A stretch of 64,000 nt of DNA from Adiantum capillus-veneris (GCA_014529385.2 CM043944.1:70334895-70398894); one strand, 5' to 3'. Numbered from the stretch's first letter, positions 1 through 12,639 are shown. Numbers and translations are program-made. Notes: generated from the sequence alone by a model not told the origin.

Positions 1-874
1 TTTTTTGAATGTACCTCATTCAGTTTGAGTCTATCTCTGATAGAAAACTGAAGCAACAAAATATGGCTTGTAGGGCTACTAACTTACATTGAGATTATAG
101 AATCATATTTGAGTCAAATGCTTGGTCAAACCGTGGCTGGTGTTGGTATTTTGATTTACCATATGGTTATGCATGTAGTTTGTAAATTTAACTTGTTGGA
201 CACTTTAGACCCATGACTGCATGGGCTACTACTAGAGGTATTGTTGTTTATTTGTTTAAACAATGGCAAACTGTCCTTAACTTGGACTTTGCATCTAAAT
301 CTATGAACAAAGCATGGGTACATGCCCTGTGGTACAATTCTCATCTTCTACCAGTACAAAGACCTAAGACCCTTTAAATAGTGACTCTTTGTAATCTCTA
401 GGTTTATAAAGAAAATTGGAATGAGGCAACTATTGCTCACTCCTCCCTGATGGTCAAAAAGAACAAAGAAGTAAAAAGTCTTTATATTCTGATGGATACT
501 ACTTTGAGAGTTTGAGAGCAAGCTAGTTCATTATGTGGAAGATCATCTTAGGAATGCTTTTTACAAAGATAACATGAATGTCCTTTTTGGGATTATTGGG
601 TTGGAGATTGTTTTGATGATGACTTCTGAGCCTTATAATTTTGGCTTTATTGGCTGATCTTATGGGTTTAATTGCTAGCTCTGATTTTTTGTTTACTAAA
701 AGTGTAGAGCATTTTCCAACATGGAACAAATATTTGCAATGGCAAGCTAAAACACTGAAGAGTATTTATTTTTGCTCATTGGGCTTGAAGAAGTCACCCC
801 TTTTGCAAAACAACTTACTAATTGTTTACCTAAAAAGTTCAGAATGATACAACTTACTATTAATTGAGGTTACC

Positions 875-875
<1 letters not shown>

Positions 876-922
<47 letters not shown>
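876..922. repeat. (CT)n microsatellite
   Basis: About 47 bases of nearly perfect CT dinucleotide repeat, followed by a CT-rich degenerate tail to about 938. The same dinucleotide recurs at 40182-40217, 42717-42752, 54210-54263 and 54473-54529, where it is associated with LINE ends. Here no LINE sequence is recognisable on either side. Confidence 0.95.
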
Positions 923-925
<3 letters not shown>

Positions 926-1758
926 TCTTCTCTCTCCATTGAATGTTCCTTCCCACCACCCAATGTTCGGGAAAAATATCTCAGCTTAATATCGTGCCGT
1001 TTTCAATTTCAAGAATGCTGGTTGAGGGCAAGCTCAAAAGAAGAAATTCTGCCCCAAAATAGAGAAAAATAGTGTAAAAAATCAAAACAATAACCTAATG
1101 TTTTACAATTTCCTCTTGGCAAATTCAAGAAAAGGAATTTTGTATGTTTGGGAAAATGGTTTTTCACGAACACTGCCACCACCTCTCAAAGGACTCGTCT
1201 TTAACTTTGAAAATGGTCAATTTGAGTTTTTTTCCAATATTACTTGTCATGAATGAAAGTTAGTACATTTCAAGTGCATTTCCCATGGTAGGAGATTCAT
1301 GCTACTACATAAAGCCTAAAATTTGTAGAGGCCCAAAGGAATAGAGATAATCACACACCCTTCCACAATAACTATATGTTAGGGTATACAATCCATAACC
1401 CCTTTTCCAAAAACGTGACCTACAACATTCGAAGACTAACTAGACAATCCCCGCCTACAACCCAAGAAAGTGATAAGATATGGTGGCTTATGGTCAACTT
1501 TCATGATAAACATTGTTCAAAACCATATCAAAATGTTGTTTAGCCAATCTTTCTACAAAATGCACACCATTTACTGAATGTTTCCCAGACAATCTTATGA
1601 TCCACTATCAAAGAACCTTCGTACACGAAATTGTAAGCATTGAGTCTTTTTTTGGAAAACATTCTGAAACTACATTATGCTAGGATTTGTCATCTTGGCA
1701 CATTCTAGTTGAGTTGCTTCATATGAAGGTTGAAGTTATGGAATCGTAGAATTGTGTC

Positions 1759-1877
1759 TGGTCACACGTGTACCAGTTATCAGTAATCTGTTTTTGTTGC
1801 AGCTACACCAGTATTGGCATAGCTACAAAGAGACTAGCATAGTTGCATTTAGGACATAACTGGTGCATGTGTGACCA
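1759..1877. repeat. 119-bp foldback (MITE-like or hairpin)
   Basis: The first 22 bases (1759-1780, starting TGGTCACACGTG) and the last 22 bases (1856-1877) are inverted copies that match at 20 of 22 positions, leaving a 75-base loop. The outer ends sit at the very tips, as expected for terminal inverted repeats of a miniature DNA transposon. No clear target duplication is visible beyond a possible TGT. A small-RNA hairpin is the alternative. Confidence 0.6.
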
Positions 1878-2369
1878 TGTATAAGGTACAATTATGTCAA
1901 AAAGTAACCGATAACTATGCGTCAAGTGACCACTACCTAACTAAATATAAAAGTTATTACCCGGATGTTGAAAGAAATCTTAACAACACACTTCCACTTG
2001 ATAACGTGTCCACTCCTCCACATTTATGGTATAAATCTTATTTTGATGCCTTTTCTAGCTTGTCGGGTTCCAATAGTTTTGTAACATTTAACGGCCACAT
2101 ACGAAGCATTAAGCCTCTCTTGTTGTGAAAGGCTCTTCACCTTGTTAGAATTGTTGGTCCACTTTTCAGTTTTCCCTAAAAGCTTGATATGCAAAAAGTA
2201 AATACAATATTAATACATATTTTCATCCTCTGAGAACCAAGTAATGATTATAAAATTAACTTTAACAGCTCTATGATTTCCAATGGCTGTTATTCAATTT
2301 AGATGCTTGAAAAAGATACTCCCGATCCGAGAGCTGCTAACTTGTTTTTATCTAGCACATACTTGCTCA

Positions 2370-2430
2370 CTTTCTTCGATTTCTCATCACCAAAAATTCA
2401 TACAAACCGAAGCTCGTCCGAAAGGCTATC
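2370..2430 (-). pseudogene. Scrap of Ty3 reverse transcriptase
   Basis: One minus-strand frame reads FRTSFGLYEFLVM, which is very close to the Ty3 RT segment FRTTFGLYEFLVM present in the A1 element at about 21920-21960. The similarity covers only about 13 residues and does not continue on either side, so this is either a tiny relic or chance. Low confidence. Confidence 0.3.
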
Positions 2431-2900
2431 TGAGGTCTCTTGGAAGCAAGACCCTAGCAATACTTGACAGTGCAGCAAGGGTAGCTATAGCCTCCAGCTA
2501 AAATTGGTCCAAGGAAAACAATAGTCATAAGCAAAATGTGGTCAGTTTGTACACGTGTTTCAACTCAAGAGTGGCTATTGTTATTATTTGAACAGATAAA
2601 AGGAAGGCTCCTGCTTGGTAAAATCATGTGATGGTGTCTAAATAGCTGGTGTCCATGGACACTTACTATCCAAACTTGATGCTTCATATCATTTCTTATC
2701 ACATTATGTATCGTTGGATAGCTCTTTAAGAGTACAATCTAAAATTATAATCTATCACACGCTTCCCCCTAAAGCTTGTACCTTCATATAATACCTAGAA
2801 GAGGGGCTAAAACACTTGCACAAAGCACTTGCTAAGCTACTTCCTTTGTGAACATTTGAATGAGTCCTCCACATAAGCCTTTGGTTCAAAGATTCACAAA

Positions 2901-5900
2901 TCACGTGGTAGCAGCATAAGAGTCTCTCTGTCCCAAAGGATCATCTTCACACACAATATCAGCAGCCGATACCTTCTGCGAGCACATGGGGCATGCAGAC
3001 TCACTTTCCAACACCTGTAACATATATAACATGCTTTTGGTTTAAGTCAAAATTTACTTTTTCTTCCAAAAGAAACTAGATAATTGGGAGTTCAAGGGGT
3101 TAATTGGGCCCGAAACCTGGTGGATATAAAGAGTTACTTATAGACAAGGACCTAGTCCATTGTACGATGAAAGTTGAAGCTCTTTTGCCAGAATTGACAT
3201 TTAAAGTTTCGTGGTGTATGACATTAGACACCAAAATCTCCTGGGTGCTAGGGTAGAGGAGCCAATTACGATACATGCTCTAGTGGGGAAACGTACCAAC
3301 CCCCAATTTAGAGACACAAATTTGGAATATTGCTTATGTGTCACTTTGTAATTTGCTAGAAAGTGTATGGGTCTTGACAATTCTAATGCCTCAAAAAGTC
3401 TTTCCCAAAATAGAGCATTGAGATGAAGTTTAAAAAGTATTAATTTTGGCATTAATTTATTCGCCTTTTCACAACACAACGGATCGAACACAATTTTCAC
3501 ATTTCCAAAATGGCCATATTTGCAAAATCTCCCCTAAAATTACTATTTTTTAACTAAGTGTCTCTAAATTAATTCCTCTACCCTACATGGCACTACTCAT
3601 CACCAAAAACTATGTTGGATAGTGCATGAAAAAATACAAACAAGGTGCACTTACCATGTTCTCAAGTCAAATAAGAAGATTGACAATCTTCTGAAGTACA
3701 AAAACTATTTCAATACCTTGAGAAATTCAGTAGCTAGGGCAGGAAACTTGCATTGTGGGCAAGCGCTCCAATCTTCAAGAACCATATGTCGCCCTGAGGC
3801 TATACAAAACTGAAAATTTGGAGAATGAGTTAGGCCTTTGACACATCCTAGTGCTTTGTTTGACAAGCACCCATGCACAATTCATATGTTTACCTTCATA
3901 TGGTCAGAAAGATCTGAAGCTCCAAACAATGAGAACGATGATGAAAGACAAAATTTGGAATTAAATATTTAACCAAAACAACTGCAAAAGAAGGTTATTA
4001 TGACCCAAGAGCACATGCCCAAGGATGGTCTTGTAATTCTCACGTGGTTTTGCTTTGATGCCTCCCTTCACACCGATAGAGGGGGTGAATGCTTTTGGAA
4101 CTTTAAGCATGCCAAAAAACACTAGACAGGACGATTTCACTAAGATTATTCTTCTGACCTGCCAGGTATTCAAAGAAACCTTTGTTTCTTGCTTTCTACA
4201 AAAGTTTCATCCTTCATGGATTTCTCTATTTTTGAAAGGAAGAAACATTCAAACAGTGGAGGCCTACCAATGTTTGTCTAACATCCCATTAAGGTGTGAA
4301 CAAAGATAATCAATGCTAGATTGAGACCTGGCTTTCATCTAGAGCGGTAAGTGAGACATTCTCCCCCCTTACCGGTTAACTATTTTTGCAGAAGCAAAGT
4401 CCTCTGTCTTGTTTCTGGAAGGGAATAGTGAACATAATTTTTACAGGGCTTACATTACCGGTTGATACAGATGAGGATCTTGGTGACCTTGGGTATGATG
4501 ATAGCATGGAATTGTTTGTCCATGACAATGAGTTACGCTGTATGGGTTGGTTTTGCTTAGCAGCCCATGCCAAAATCAACTTAATAAGTCTGCTGCTTTT
4601 CTTTCAATTAAGACCGAGCACGATCTAAGTAGCCAGTGTGGCTTGACATGGATAGATAAACCTCCATCTTTGGTTCCAAGTTGGCTTTGAACTTTCTGCA
4701 AAGTGACACTCTGTGCTTGTAATTACATCCATTAAGAGAAAGTTAGCCCAATGGAGTGCTGCTCATGGTAAGGTTTCTGCAAGGTATGTCGTTTCATGTT
4801 CGTGCTTTTGGTGGACATGCATAAGACAATTGAGAATACTGATTGAAGCTTTCTATGAGAAAAACCTGTTGGATCTATCAAAACTAGAGCAAAGGTATTG
4901 ACAAGAGTTGAAAAGACTGAATTGTCAACCTTTTAGGAGCCAAACCTAATGAGTGTATTGATACTAGAGGAATAGTATTGTACACCAACCAGTGTACCTC
5001 TCAACTCTCATAGTGAACTAAAGAAAACTACTGCCACCCAAACCTAATGAATCTATTGATACTAGAGGAATAGTATTGTACACCAGCCAGAGAGAGTGGT
5101 ACATCTCAGCTCTCATAGTGAACTAAAGAAAACTACTTCCATCATATAAGAGTCATCATAGTTTTTCCTGGCCCTGTCCTAATTGGGTACCATACTACAC
5201 GATGTGTCCGAGTCTGATCGACGTATGATTGGGTTTTTTGGACTTGTCCAATGATTTAAAGAAAACGGATATCTACTATGAGACTTGGTCATGATGGTCA
5301 TTGGTATGTACAATGAAGATTGATGTTGGATTGAGCTAGATTCTAAAGTTTCTATGGTGTTTCAATGCATTCTATGGTTTGTTTTAAGTGGGGTTGTATG
5401 TAGGCTGTTTTTAGTATGCCATATGGAATCCTTGGAGGGTCTGATCTGTACTTATTCTGTACTTCCGTACCCGTCTGAATTTGATGTATGGAAAAATTAT
5501 GGTCTCAATTTAGAAAACCAGTACTCAAGTACCCATGTAGATGAAGCGTACAAAGAAGTAGAGAGTACATACAGGGATATCACTGTTGCAATTGCCACAA
5601 TGCAACTGCATGTTTGGCAACAAAGCCGCACAAACAGGGCAGGGTGTTAGAGGTTCTTTCTCCTCCACTTTCTCACACTTTCTTACAATCTTCTCCACTT
5701 TGCGCTTATAAGCTGATGATATTGAGTTCCTATATGGATGCCAAACAGTCACAAACTAAGCACATCAGCCTTTCTCTCAAGTGCTTCATAATCTTGCATC
5801 AATGTGTATTAGAAGAGGAGCGCAAATGCTTCACCTGTACTCTGGGCACATCAACATGGAGGCGAACTCAAAAGCTGTGGATAATAAGCCTGTGCGATGG

Positions 5901-7184
5901 CATTCAATGACGGTTGATGTCAAGATTGGCACAATGTGAGCAGGAAACTTTGTAATGCTGCGAGCAACTCTAATCAATAGTCGTGAACCAGTGCTGGAAG
6001 AAAATAATGAGCCATTAAAAATCAAAACAATCTAGGTCTAGAACTTCTGAAGCAGCACAATATCAATGTTTGACATAGCAAATATGATAATAAATACTAA
6101 ACCTGTGATCGCCCAATCGTATATGTATCTTTCCTAGCACATAAGAATGCAAAAGCATTAGTGACTGTAGTATATCAGCAGGAATAGCTCTTCCATAATT
6201 CCGTAAAACTAAGCTGAAATCCAACAAAAGTTGATGTGCTCGCTTGTAGTTTCCTTTCTCCTGTTTTGAGTTTGAAGTTTAGCTTAAAGGGACAATCTTG
6301 AAATCCTTCACAACTTAGTGCACGTTTGCAAACTTTGATGAGACCTGTTCATGGGAGGAGAGTTGCAGAACCAGTTTAGCAGCTTCATCATAATTGCCAA
6401 GAGTCTTGTGAAGCATGTAAAAGTGGATTGCATTATCTTCTCCACACTCGTTTGCCTTCTTCAGATAATCAAGTAGTTGACTTGTGAACATGTCACTCTT
6501 TTCTCTTCCCACCAAATTGATAGCCTACATGACAGCATTCATTTGGACACTTGAAACTTATGAAACAACGAGGCCAGACCAATGCTAAAACTCTTCACAA
6601 AAATGTGCAAAAACTTACCTGCTCTACTCCACCATTGCTTCCCCAACATAGGTAAAGTTTAAGGGCCCTCTCAGTCTGCCCACAATGCTCCAAAAGTGTT
6701 CCAGCCTTACAGTAGTCCCCCATAGTTTCATAATACCTGCATAACTTTTTTTTCTTTGTATTATAATCTTCACCATACTGATATTTGGCACAAATCCGTC
6801 TAACACACAAAATACTTGAATTTTGATCTAGTAATGCAAGAATTTGGGCCTGCTATGAATACAGAATTGAACCTGGAAAGCTCAAGGCATTCATCTTCTG
6901 AAGTAACATCAACAACAAGCTCAGTGTAAACATCCATACAGTCATGCTGCTCTGCAAGCTCCTTGGCCTCTTGCGACCTGGAGGTAGCAACAGTTAGGTA
7001 CCTATGGTGGGCTATTTCACAACAATGTTCTTATGAACAATTCTATACTTAAATTTCTATGTATCATGACCTAGAAAATTCAGAGAAACCTTCTTGATAG
7101 TAATAGAAACTCAATTGCTTTTCCATAATCTCCTGCGCTTTTACAAAACTTTGCTGCAAGAACTGCACCTGGTATTGCCTTCGT
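2901..7184 (-). CDS. IFT144: WDR19/IFT144 C-terminal part (nine exons)
   Basis: C-terminal 392 residues of the IFT-A subunit WDR19/IFT144, which works in retrograde transport inside cilia and flagella. Exons on the minus strand are 7184-7090, 6977-6873, 6736-6619, 6524-6345, 6260-6103, 5993-5835, 5729-5573, 3809-3717 and 3014-2901 (TGA at 2903-2901). All introns are GT-AG, all phases agree and the total is 1179 nt. Family signatures seen are the helical repeat region ([38 protein letters not shown]), the highly conserved [19 protein letters not shown] block, and a C-terminal set of cysteine pairs (CPVC, CGNC, CPQC, CPMC) like the zinc-ribbon tail of animal WDR19. The N-terminal WD40 propellers and the start of the helical region are not found in the window, so the gene is 5'-partial here. 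Retention of an IFT-A gene fits a plant with flagellated sperm. I judged homology from memory of the animal protein. Confidence 0.93.
4940..5142. repeat. Tandem duplication of about 100 bp inside an IFT144 intron
   Basis: Unit 1 (about 4940-5034) and unit 2 (about 5038-5142) both run from an AAACCTAATGA start through GATACTAGAGGAATAGTATTG to GTGAACTAAAGAAAACTAC. They differ by a few substitutions and a short insertion (AGAGAGAGTGG) in unit 2. The pair lies in the 1.76-kb intron between the IFT144 exons at 5573 and 3809 and shows no coding potential. Confidence 0.8.
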
Positions 7185-8118
7185 CTGAAAGTTGAGATCT
7201 TAGTATCATAGTACACTGATAATGTTTCATTTTCTCAATAAAAAAGAATACCAAGATTCTCTTCAAGAAGGGAAAATATCTCAAGGCCATCTTTCTTGAT
7301 GGAGACTCAAAAGAAAGACACTTATGTGTGGAATCTCGATTCTAAAACACCAAGAACATGCTGCACTCACTACAATTCTAGAATTAACAAGATCATGTCA
7401 AGTTTTCTATAGAAATATAGTCGCAAAACAAGAGAGTTTACAAGCAGAAAAGAGGGATAAAAATAAAAGATATAAGCCATTGTGGCCGTGTATTCTCCTG
7501 TTGGAGTAAGGGCTGCAGGACCACACAGACACCACATTTTTTTCAAAACAGCACAATGTACAGTACGTACAGATTTGTACAGTACACATCGTACACATCA
7601 ACCTTGATTGGTCAACAAGAGTGGACTAGGGTGGCTGAATGCTTTGAACCGACTGCTCTGATAGGAAACCGTGATCGGACTACACTACTAGTTGATGGAA
7701 GATGGATGAGTGGTTGCCAAGTCTTCACCATGGTGTCGTGGCCCACGTGGCGTACCACCTTTCACATAGACTTGGTTCACCTTATCCAAGCTCATGAACC
7801 CTCCCAAAGAGGGTGTGGTACAAAAAAATACGTTCAAGTTTAGAATAGCGGAGTGCCCATTGGGAAAAAAATTCCATTGCATATGAGATAAATTCTCAGC
7901 ACCTTCTTATAGCCAATAGTGAGTCATACTCAATGTGTTCCACCAAAAAATATCATTCTCACAAGAGAATTTTTGTTACCCTATTCAACAAAATAGCAAC
8001 TCAAGTTATGCGAGATAGGACACATATGGTCGCATGTGCATATCTCCCACAAAGACATTGTCCTTCTTCCATGTAGAGAAACCATGAAGGTTCTCAGCTC
8101 ATAGACTTGCCATAAAGT
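7185..8118. other. Sequence upstream of the first visible IFT144 exon, nothing recognised
   Basis: If IFT144 is intact this is intron. A short run rich in GTAC and TACAGTAC lies at 7558-7600. I see no further IFT144 exon and no element boundary. Confidence 0.4.
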
Positions 8119-9420
8119 TCATGTTGGTTTTGATTCGACCACTTCCTTTCCCTCATGCAAAAACCGCTTTCTTTCACTCGCACAAAGAAAGAAAAACTTA
8201 CTTGCTATTGAGCTCATCCTCATCAAAGTGTACCCATCCATAGGATCACTTGAGCAAAAAAATGGTCTTGGTGAATGCAATTCAGCAAAATGGTTATCCA
8301 CTAGTTGCTCTTGAAGTCTCACCAAACGGCAACGGCTTGTGTCCTTACCATGCATGCATTTCCATATAATATATGCATTTGCAAAAACAAAATCCAACAT
8401 GCCCCAAAACAATGTATGCCACCATTTCTAACATGAATGCTCGTCTCTAAATTGTATCCTGAGTCCAAGTCCATGCTATCAAAAACATCACAACCTACTT
8501 TATATTTCTTGTAATGCATAGCAATCTCTGGGCATGTAGCAGTAGCCTTACCACTTTCAACTTGTCTCTGAACTTTGTCTCTCTTCATAACATACACATT
8601 TGAAGCAAAGAATATGGGCTTCTTGTCCATCCAACTACCTGCCCAAAGTCCTAACGTCCCATCATATGCAAAGCATGATGCACCTCTCACAATGATCAAT
8701 ATGCAGTATTCGCGCCTCAAGAAAGTTCTCTTAATTTGTCATAGATGCACCTAGAGCCCCATACCCCTCATTTGTCAAGTGCATGAATAGCTTCAATGAA
8801 TTGAACCATTAGTCAAAAAATGCATGATGACCCCTTTGCGTCAAATTTGCCACAAGCATTGACACAACGTGAAAAGAAAACTCTGACCATGACACGTTGT
8901 CAGACACGCGAAACGAGTAATTGTAACCATTTTCTAAGTCACGCGTTCCATAATTGGATCCCAAACTTACTGGGCTTCTTAGAATTGTAAACGTGACAAG
9001 GATTCAACTGACATTTATAGGATATTATCCTTTCATCCACAATTACATGCTTCCCACAATTATAATGTTAATTGAAATGGGGCATTCACTATCTCTTCCA
9101 AAGGCATCGCTTGCCATAGCTTGTACACCTTAGTCCCCTTTCACAAGAGGCCATTGCAAATTGTCTCACATGCAAAAGCCGATTTATTTGTTGGTATTTG
9201 GTTTTGGTCCATCTTTTCTGCATAGTTGGATAGCAAACTACACAAGTCTCTCCTTCTCAATAACAGTTTTCGTCACACATAACTTGCAACGCCATTCCAA
9301 GGATCACACACCCAAAAGGTACAAAAAACAGAATGTATGTTCAAGGGATTCCACTTTTGAGTTTTTTCATGGCATACCTATTGGTCTCACACATAATTAT
9401 GTCAATCAAATTTAGAGGAA
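8119..9420 (-). pseudogene. Decayed piggyBac-type transposase (DDE_Tnp_1_7)
   Basis: Minus-strand frames, broken by stops and frameshifts, give collinear landmarks of the piggyBac transposase domain. They are LIDIIMCETNRYAMKK near 9410 (the usual TNRYA motif), VDERIISYKCQLNPCH with KKPSKFGIQLW near 9000 (the first catalytic Asp region and the KP-KWG motif), WMDKKPIFFASN near 8620, MHYKKYKVGCDVFDSM near 8510 (family YNKYMGGVD), and MLDFVFANAYIIWK near 8390 (family LLDVALVNAYILY). The order and spacing fit a DDE domain of roughly 430 residues. There is no CRD-like cysteine finger and no clear TTAA-flanked ends. The element is dead. It may lie inside the first visible upstream intron of IFT144. 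Confidence 0.82.
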
Positions 9421-11160
9421 AAAGAGATAAAAAAAGCTAAGTCTTTGTGACTACTTGTCCCTAGTCTTGACTTTCTCTTGAAAGTTCCATCAGGCTCTAC
9501 ATGTATTTTGTCTCCACCCTTCCACATTGGAGAGCTCGCATTAGACCAAAATCAAATTCATCATCCGTATCCCGCAAAACTGGTCCTTCAACCTCCAAAG
9601 GCTCGTCCTCACATTTATCTTTCTCACCCATTGATGCATGTTTATCTCCAGAATCATCACATTCTCGCATATCTGAAAGGTCACCCTTTCTTCATGAGAG
9701 GCTTTTGTAATTTGCCTCACTTCTTGAGAAGCTTGTACCCCTTGCCACGACCATGACTACTCTCCAAAAAACCATTGTGAGCATGCGCCAACATTGCCGA
9801 TTGACTCATGGGTCTCAACATTTTCATTGAGAGCACGCATGTCAACATTGCCAATGGACACATTATTGTCACCATTTCCATTGGCAAGCACACAGCTATA
9901 GGTATGAAATCTAGCATTTTGATTAGAGGCATCGTGATCAGTATTCACATTCAAAGAGACATTATGCACATTCCCATTAGAAGCATGACTAGTGGAAACC
10001 ATTCCCACATGTTGTGTCCTTGGTTGGCCTTACCTACAATGCAATGCTTTGGAAGCCGGCCTCTTCTACTTGCCGTAGAAAGTGCACAAGATGCTCCCAA
10101 AAGAGGCATATTCACAAGAGAAGCGTTAAGTTTCTTAATAAAATTCATCCGCATCTATTAACATAGCATGATCCGTGAGCACAATAGACATATCTGCAAG
10201 TGGCAATACACGGCAAATTTTCCACTTCCGAGCTTCAATATTTGACAAGCCAAGAAATCAGCCAAAGAGAGGTCATAATCCGTGTTGAACAAAGTTTGCA
10301 CATGCATATGAGTGCTATTCTCAACAATCGGAACAAGATGCATTTGCAAGAATGCCCAGGAAAGCATGTATAAGTAGCACCAATTTGGTGGAATTGCTAG
10401 AAAGTTATTGATCTATCAATTTGTAGCAATTCCATCTGGAGTAGCGGGCAAAGAACATAGGCGGAAAAATTATGAAGAAGTGGGGGGAGGGGGCAGGGGG
10501 GGGGAGCAATCACTATAGGATTGGCAGGAGGAAACCTAACCACAAAACGTTGTTGGACAGTAGCAATTTGATGCATGCACTCTCATCCCCATCAAACATA
10601 CAGTTGAACAACTTTTTGCCTATACTGTAACCCAAGATTCTGCCTTTGTAGTGCTTAGAATCCCAATCCATGGGATGAGCCTGATTTGCTCAGTCCATGC
10701 TAAATCCTGTGGCCAGATACATAAGCTCTTGGCCTTCTAAACTCAAGCAAAAAGCCGTGGAGGGTTTTCCCTTTAGTGTAGTTTCCATCACCATGGGTGA
10801 CAATCATGATTCTCTCTTGCAATAGAGATCTGTGCACGGCTTTGTCTACGTATTTTGTGTAGCTTTACTGGTTGCAGGTTTTGTTCTCTGGCTTAAATCG
10901 TTGGTGCTGGTTTGTTTTAGCCCTCAAGTCACATAAGGATCATATCTGAACACGATCATGGGCTGTTGATGCTAATTGGAATCCAACGGCTCCAGATTTC
11001 TTTGCCCACCCCATGGCCAAGCAGCATAGCCAAAAGAAGGGTATTGACAATATTTGGCTCAACAAATGATTAATTTCATGCAAAATATGTTGGTTACTAG
11101 GTGCACCTTTCTTATATTTGAGAGCTATTTCTTCATGCCACAGAGGATGCCGTCATCAAG
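9421..11160. other. Unassigned; possibly the N-terminal part of the piggyBac relic
   Basis: Between about 9480 and 10370 several minus-strand frames stay open for 60-80 codons and contain runs such as GNVDMRALNENVETH, which could be the poorly conserved N-terminal region of the neighbouring piggyBac transposase. I cannot prove it. A short G-rich run lies at 10481-10505. From about 10500 to 11160 I recognise nothing. Confidence 0.3.
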
Positions 11161-11668
11161 TGTAGCAAAAAAAGTGAGATAGAAAACACTAGAGAGCAAT
11201 GGAACAAGCAAACTCAAAGACACAACAACAGACTCAGAACTCAACGGAACTCGACCAACTCATGGAACCAGTATAGACACTGGTTGGCAGCACACTCCGC
11301 TCCAAGCCTAGGACTCATAGGTACAATGGGGGCGTCAAGGCTTCGCTGTGCTTGGAGAGTGCAGATGTGCGGTGCTGGACACAAGACACGAGACTCTAGA
11401 CCCATAGAAAGTATGATGTATCCGACGAGTAGAACCAACTAAGCATATATAAAACCATAATGAGAAACCAACGGCTAGCAAAGCATCCCTGAGAGTCCAG
11501 CTACGTCTATCTCCGAACTGTGGTGGCAGTGATCTGGCCACAGTGTCCACCAGACCATCACTCCCGTGTCTGCCACGTGTCACTGCCCAGGCGAGAGTCC
11601 ACCCAGTGTGAACCCAAGACCAAGTGTAACTTCTTGTCCAGTGTAAGTGACACTATAGCCTTGCTGCG
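11161..11668 (-). mobile_element. Divergent LTR of Ty3 family B (copy B5)
   Basis: This stretch aligns in order with the 575-bp family B LTR at 16335-16909. Shared landmarks are the ACTCAAAGACACAAC region, the tracts ACTCATAGGTACAATGGGG, CATATATAAAACC and CTGCCACGTGTCACTGCCCA, and the terminal GTGACACTATAGCC. It starts TGTAGC and ends near GCTGCGA, so both tips have drifted. On the minus strand it directly follows a protease-like fragment and therefore acts as a 3' LTR. Confidence 0.75.
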
Positions 11669-11679
11669 AGGTGGCTCAG

Positions 11680-12010
11680 TGGACTTAGCTATTGAGGAAA
11701 CACTGGAAGAGGGTGTATCCACAGGTAAAGATTGAATAGAGATCCCATAACAAGGCATAGAGCTGGTAGCTTCCAACCACTCTAATAGGTCTTCTTCTGA
11801 CCCGTCAGGTGGAGTAGGCTGTTCTAGTTCAGGGTTGGGCTCCATTAACAAAGAGCTACGTTGCACCACTGGATTAATGCCTCCTTCAAGTCAAATGGGT
11901 TTCATTGGGGATCCAGGAGTATGTATCCACATCGCGTCATTTCATAGAGAGCATCTGGGTATGAATCTTAAGATGACCTATTCCAAGAGTTCGAAAGAAA
12001 CATGCCCTTT
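11680..12010 (-). pseudogene. Family B gag-protease C-terminal fragment (B5)
   Basis: The minus-strand frame reads MEPNPELEQPTPPD, EEDLLEWLEA and SMPCYGISIQ, matching METNPEQEQPSTPEES, EDLLEWLEA and STPCYGLSIQ in the longer gag-protease of copy B3 at about 61780-61900. Upstream (11890-12000) a broken frame matches the segment just after the B3 protease. The fragment runs straight into the B5 LTR, so pol was deleted. Confidence 0.7.
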
Positions 12011-12639
12011 GTGGCCCATTGCAAGAAACACCCCATGCAGATTTCAAACAGAGGACCGGCGAGCCGTACAACCACTGTCTTACCAGAAGTTTTACAAGCC
12101 AATCTCTTGCAAAATCGATGCTTGACGTTGCTGCCAATTCGAAAGAGGCTATTGTTATCTTTTGGGAGGGGTAGACTAAACTATGGTGTGCAGACTAAGC
12201 AAGAAAATGGAATTATAGTCACACGAGATGTATACGGTGATAGTGGTTTTATGTATGGAGAATAAAAAGCTAGGATGAAAGAACATATGAGACACACGAA
12301 GTAAGTACTGCAGAAGTTGAAAGAGTGAATTTCGAGGTGTGAGAAAGATCGGATATGAAAAGCCGAATATGAACTACTAAAAAGAGCTCACAAAACCAAC
12401 ATAGATTAACGACAAAGCAATGAAAATAAGATAGGTTCAGGAAATGAATTCACACTACCAACAAGATCATGGGAATACAAGAACTCAAAAATGATAACAC
12501 CGTGGTTAGAGATGATAGGAGAAGAAGGCTTGGTGACCACACAGAAAGAGGGACTCATGGAGTAGCTGACGACAGAACATATTAAACTCGTAGGCTTTGG
12601 TGGATGCTATAGTTTTAAAGTTTCATCTGGAAAGGATAA
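12011..12639. other. Unassigned internal or flanking retroelement sequence
   Basis: It lies between the B1 integrase C-terminus and the B5 protease fragment. No domain is recognisable in any frame. By position it could be the 3' untranslated part of B1. Confidence 0.3.

Larger units (their letters stand above)
1..2900. other. 3' flank of IFT144, no gene recognised
   Basis: Only short, interrupted reading frames are present. Plus-strand frames between about 160 and 850 are broken by many stops and resemble no family I recognise. The stretch holds a (CT)n tract, a 119-bp foldback and a possible scrap of Ty3 reverse transcriptase, each listed separately. It lies downstream of the IFT144 stop codon, so its first few hundred bases (towards 2900) may include that gene's 3' UTR; I could not place a polyadenylation site with confidence. 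Confidence 0.5.

Noticed and set aside
8119-8720. Host gene with two overlapping frames
   Set aside because: The two frames join as one piggyBac transposase domain by a frameshift, so this is a dead transposase, not two genes.
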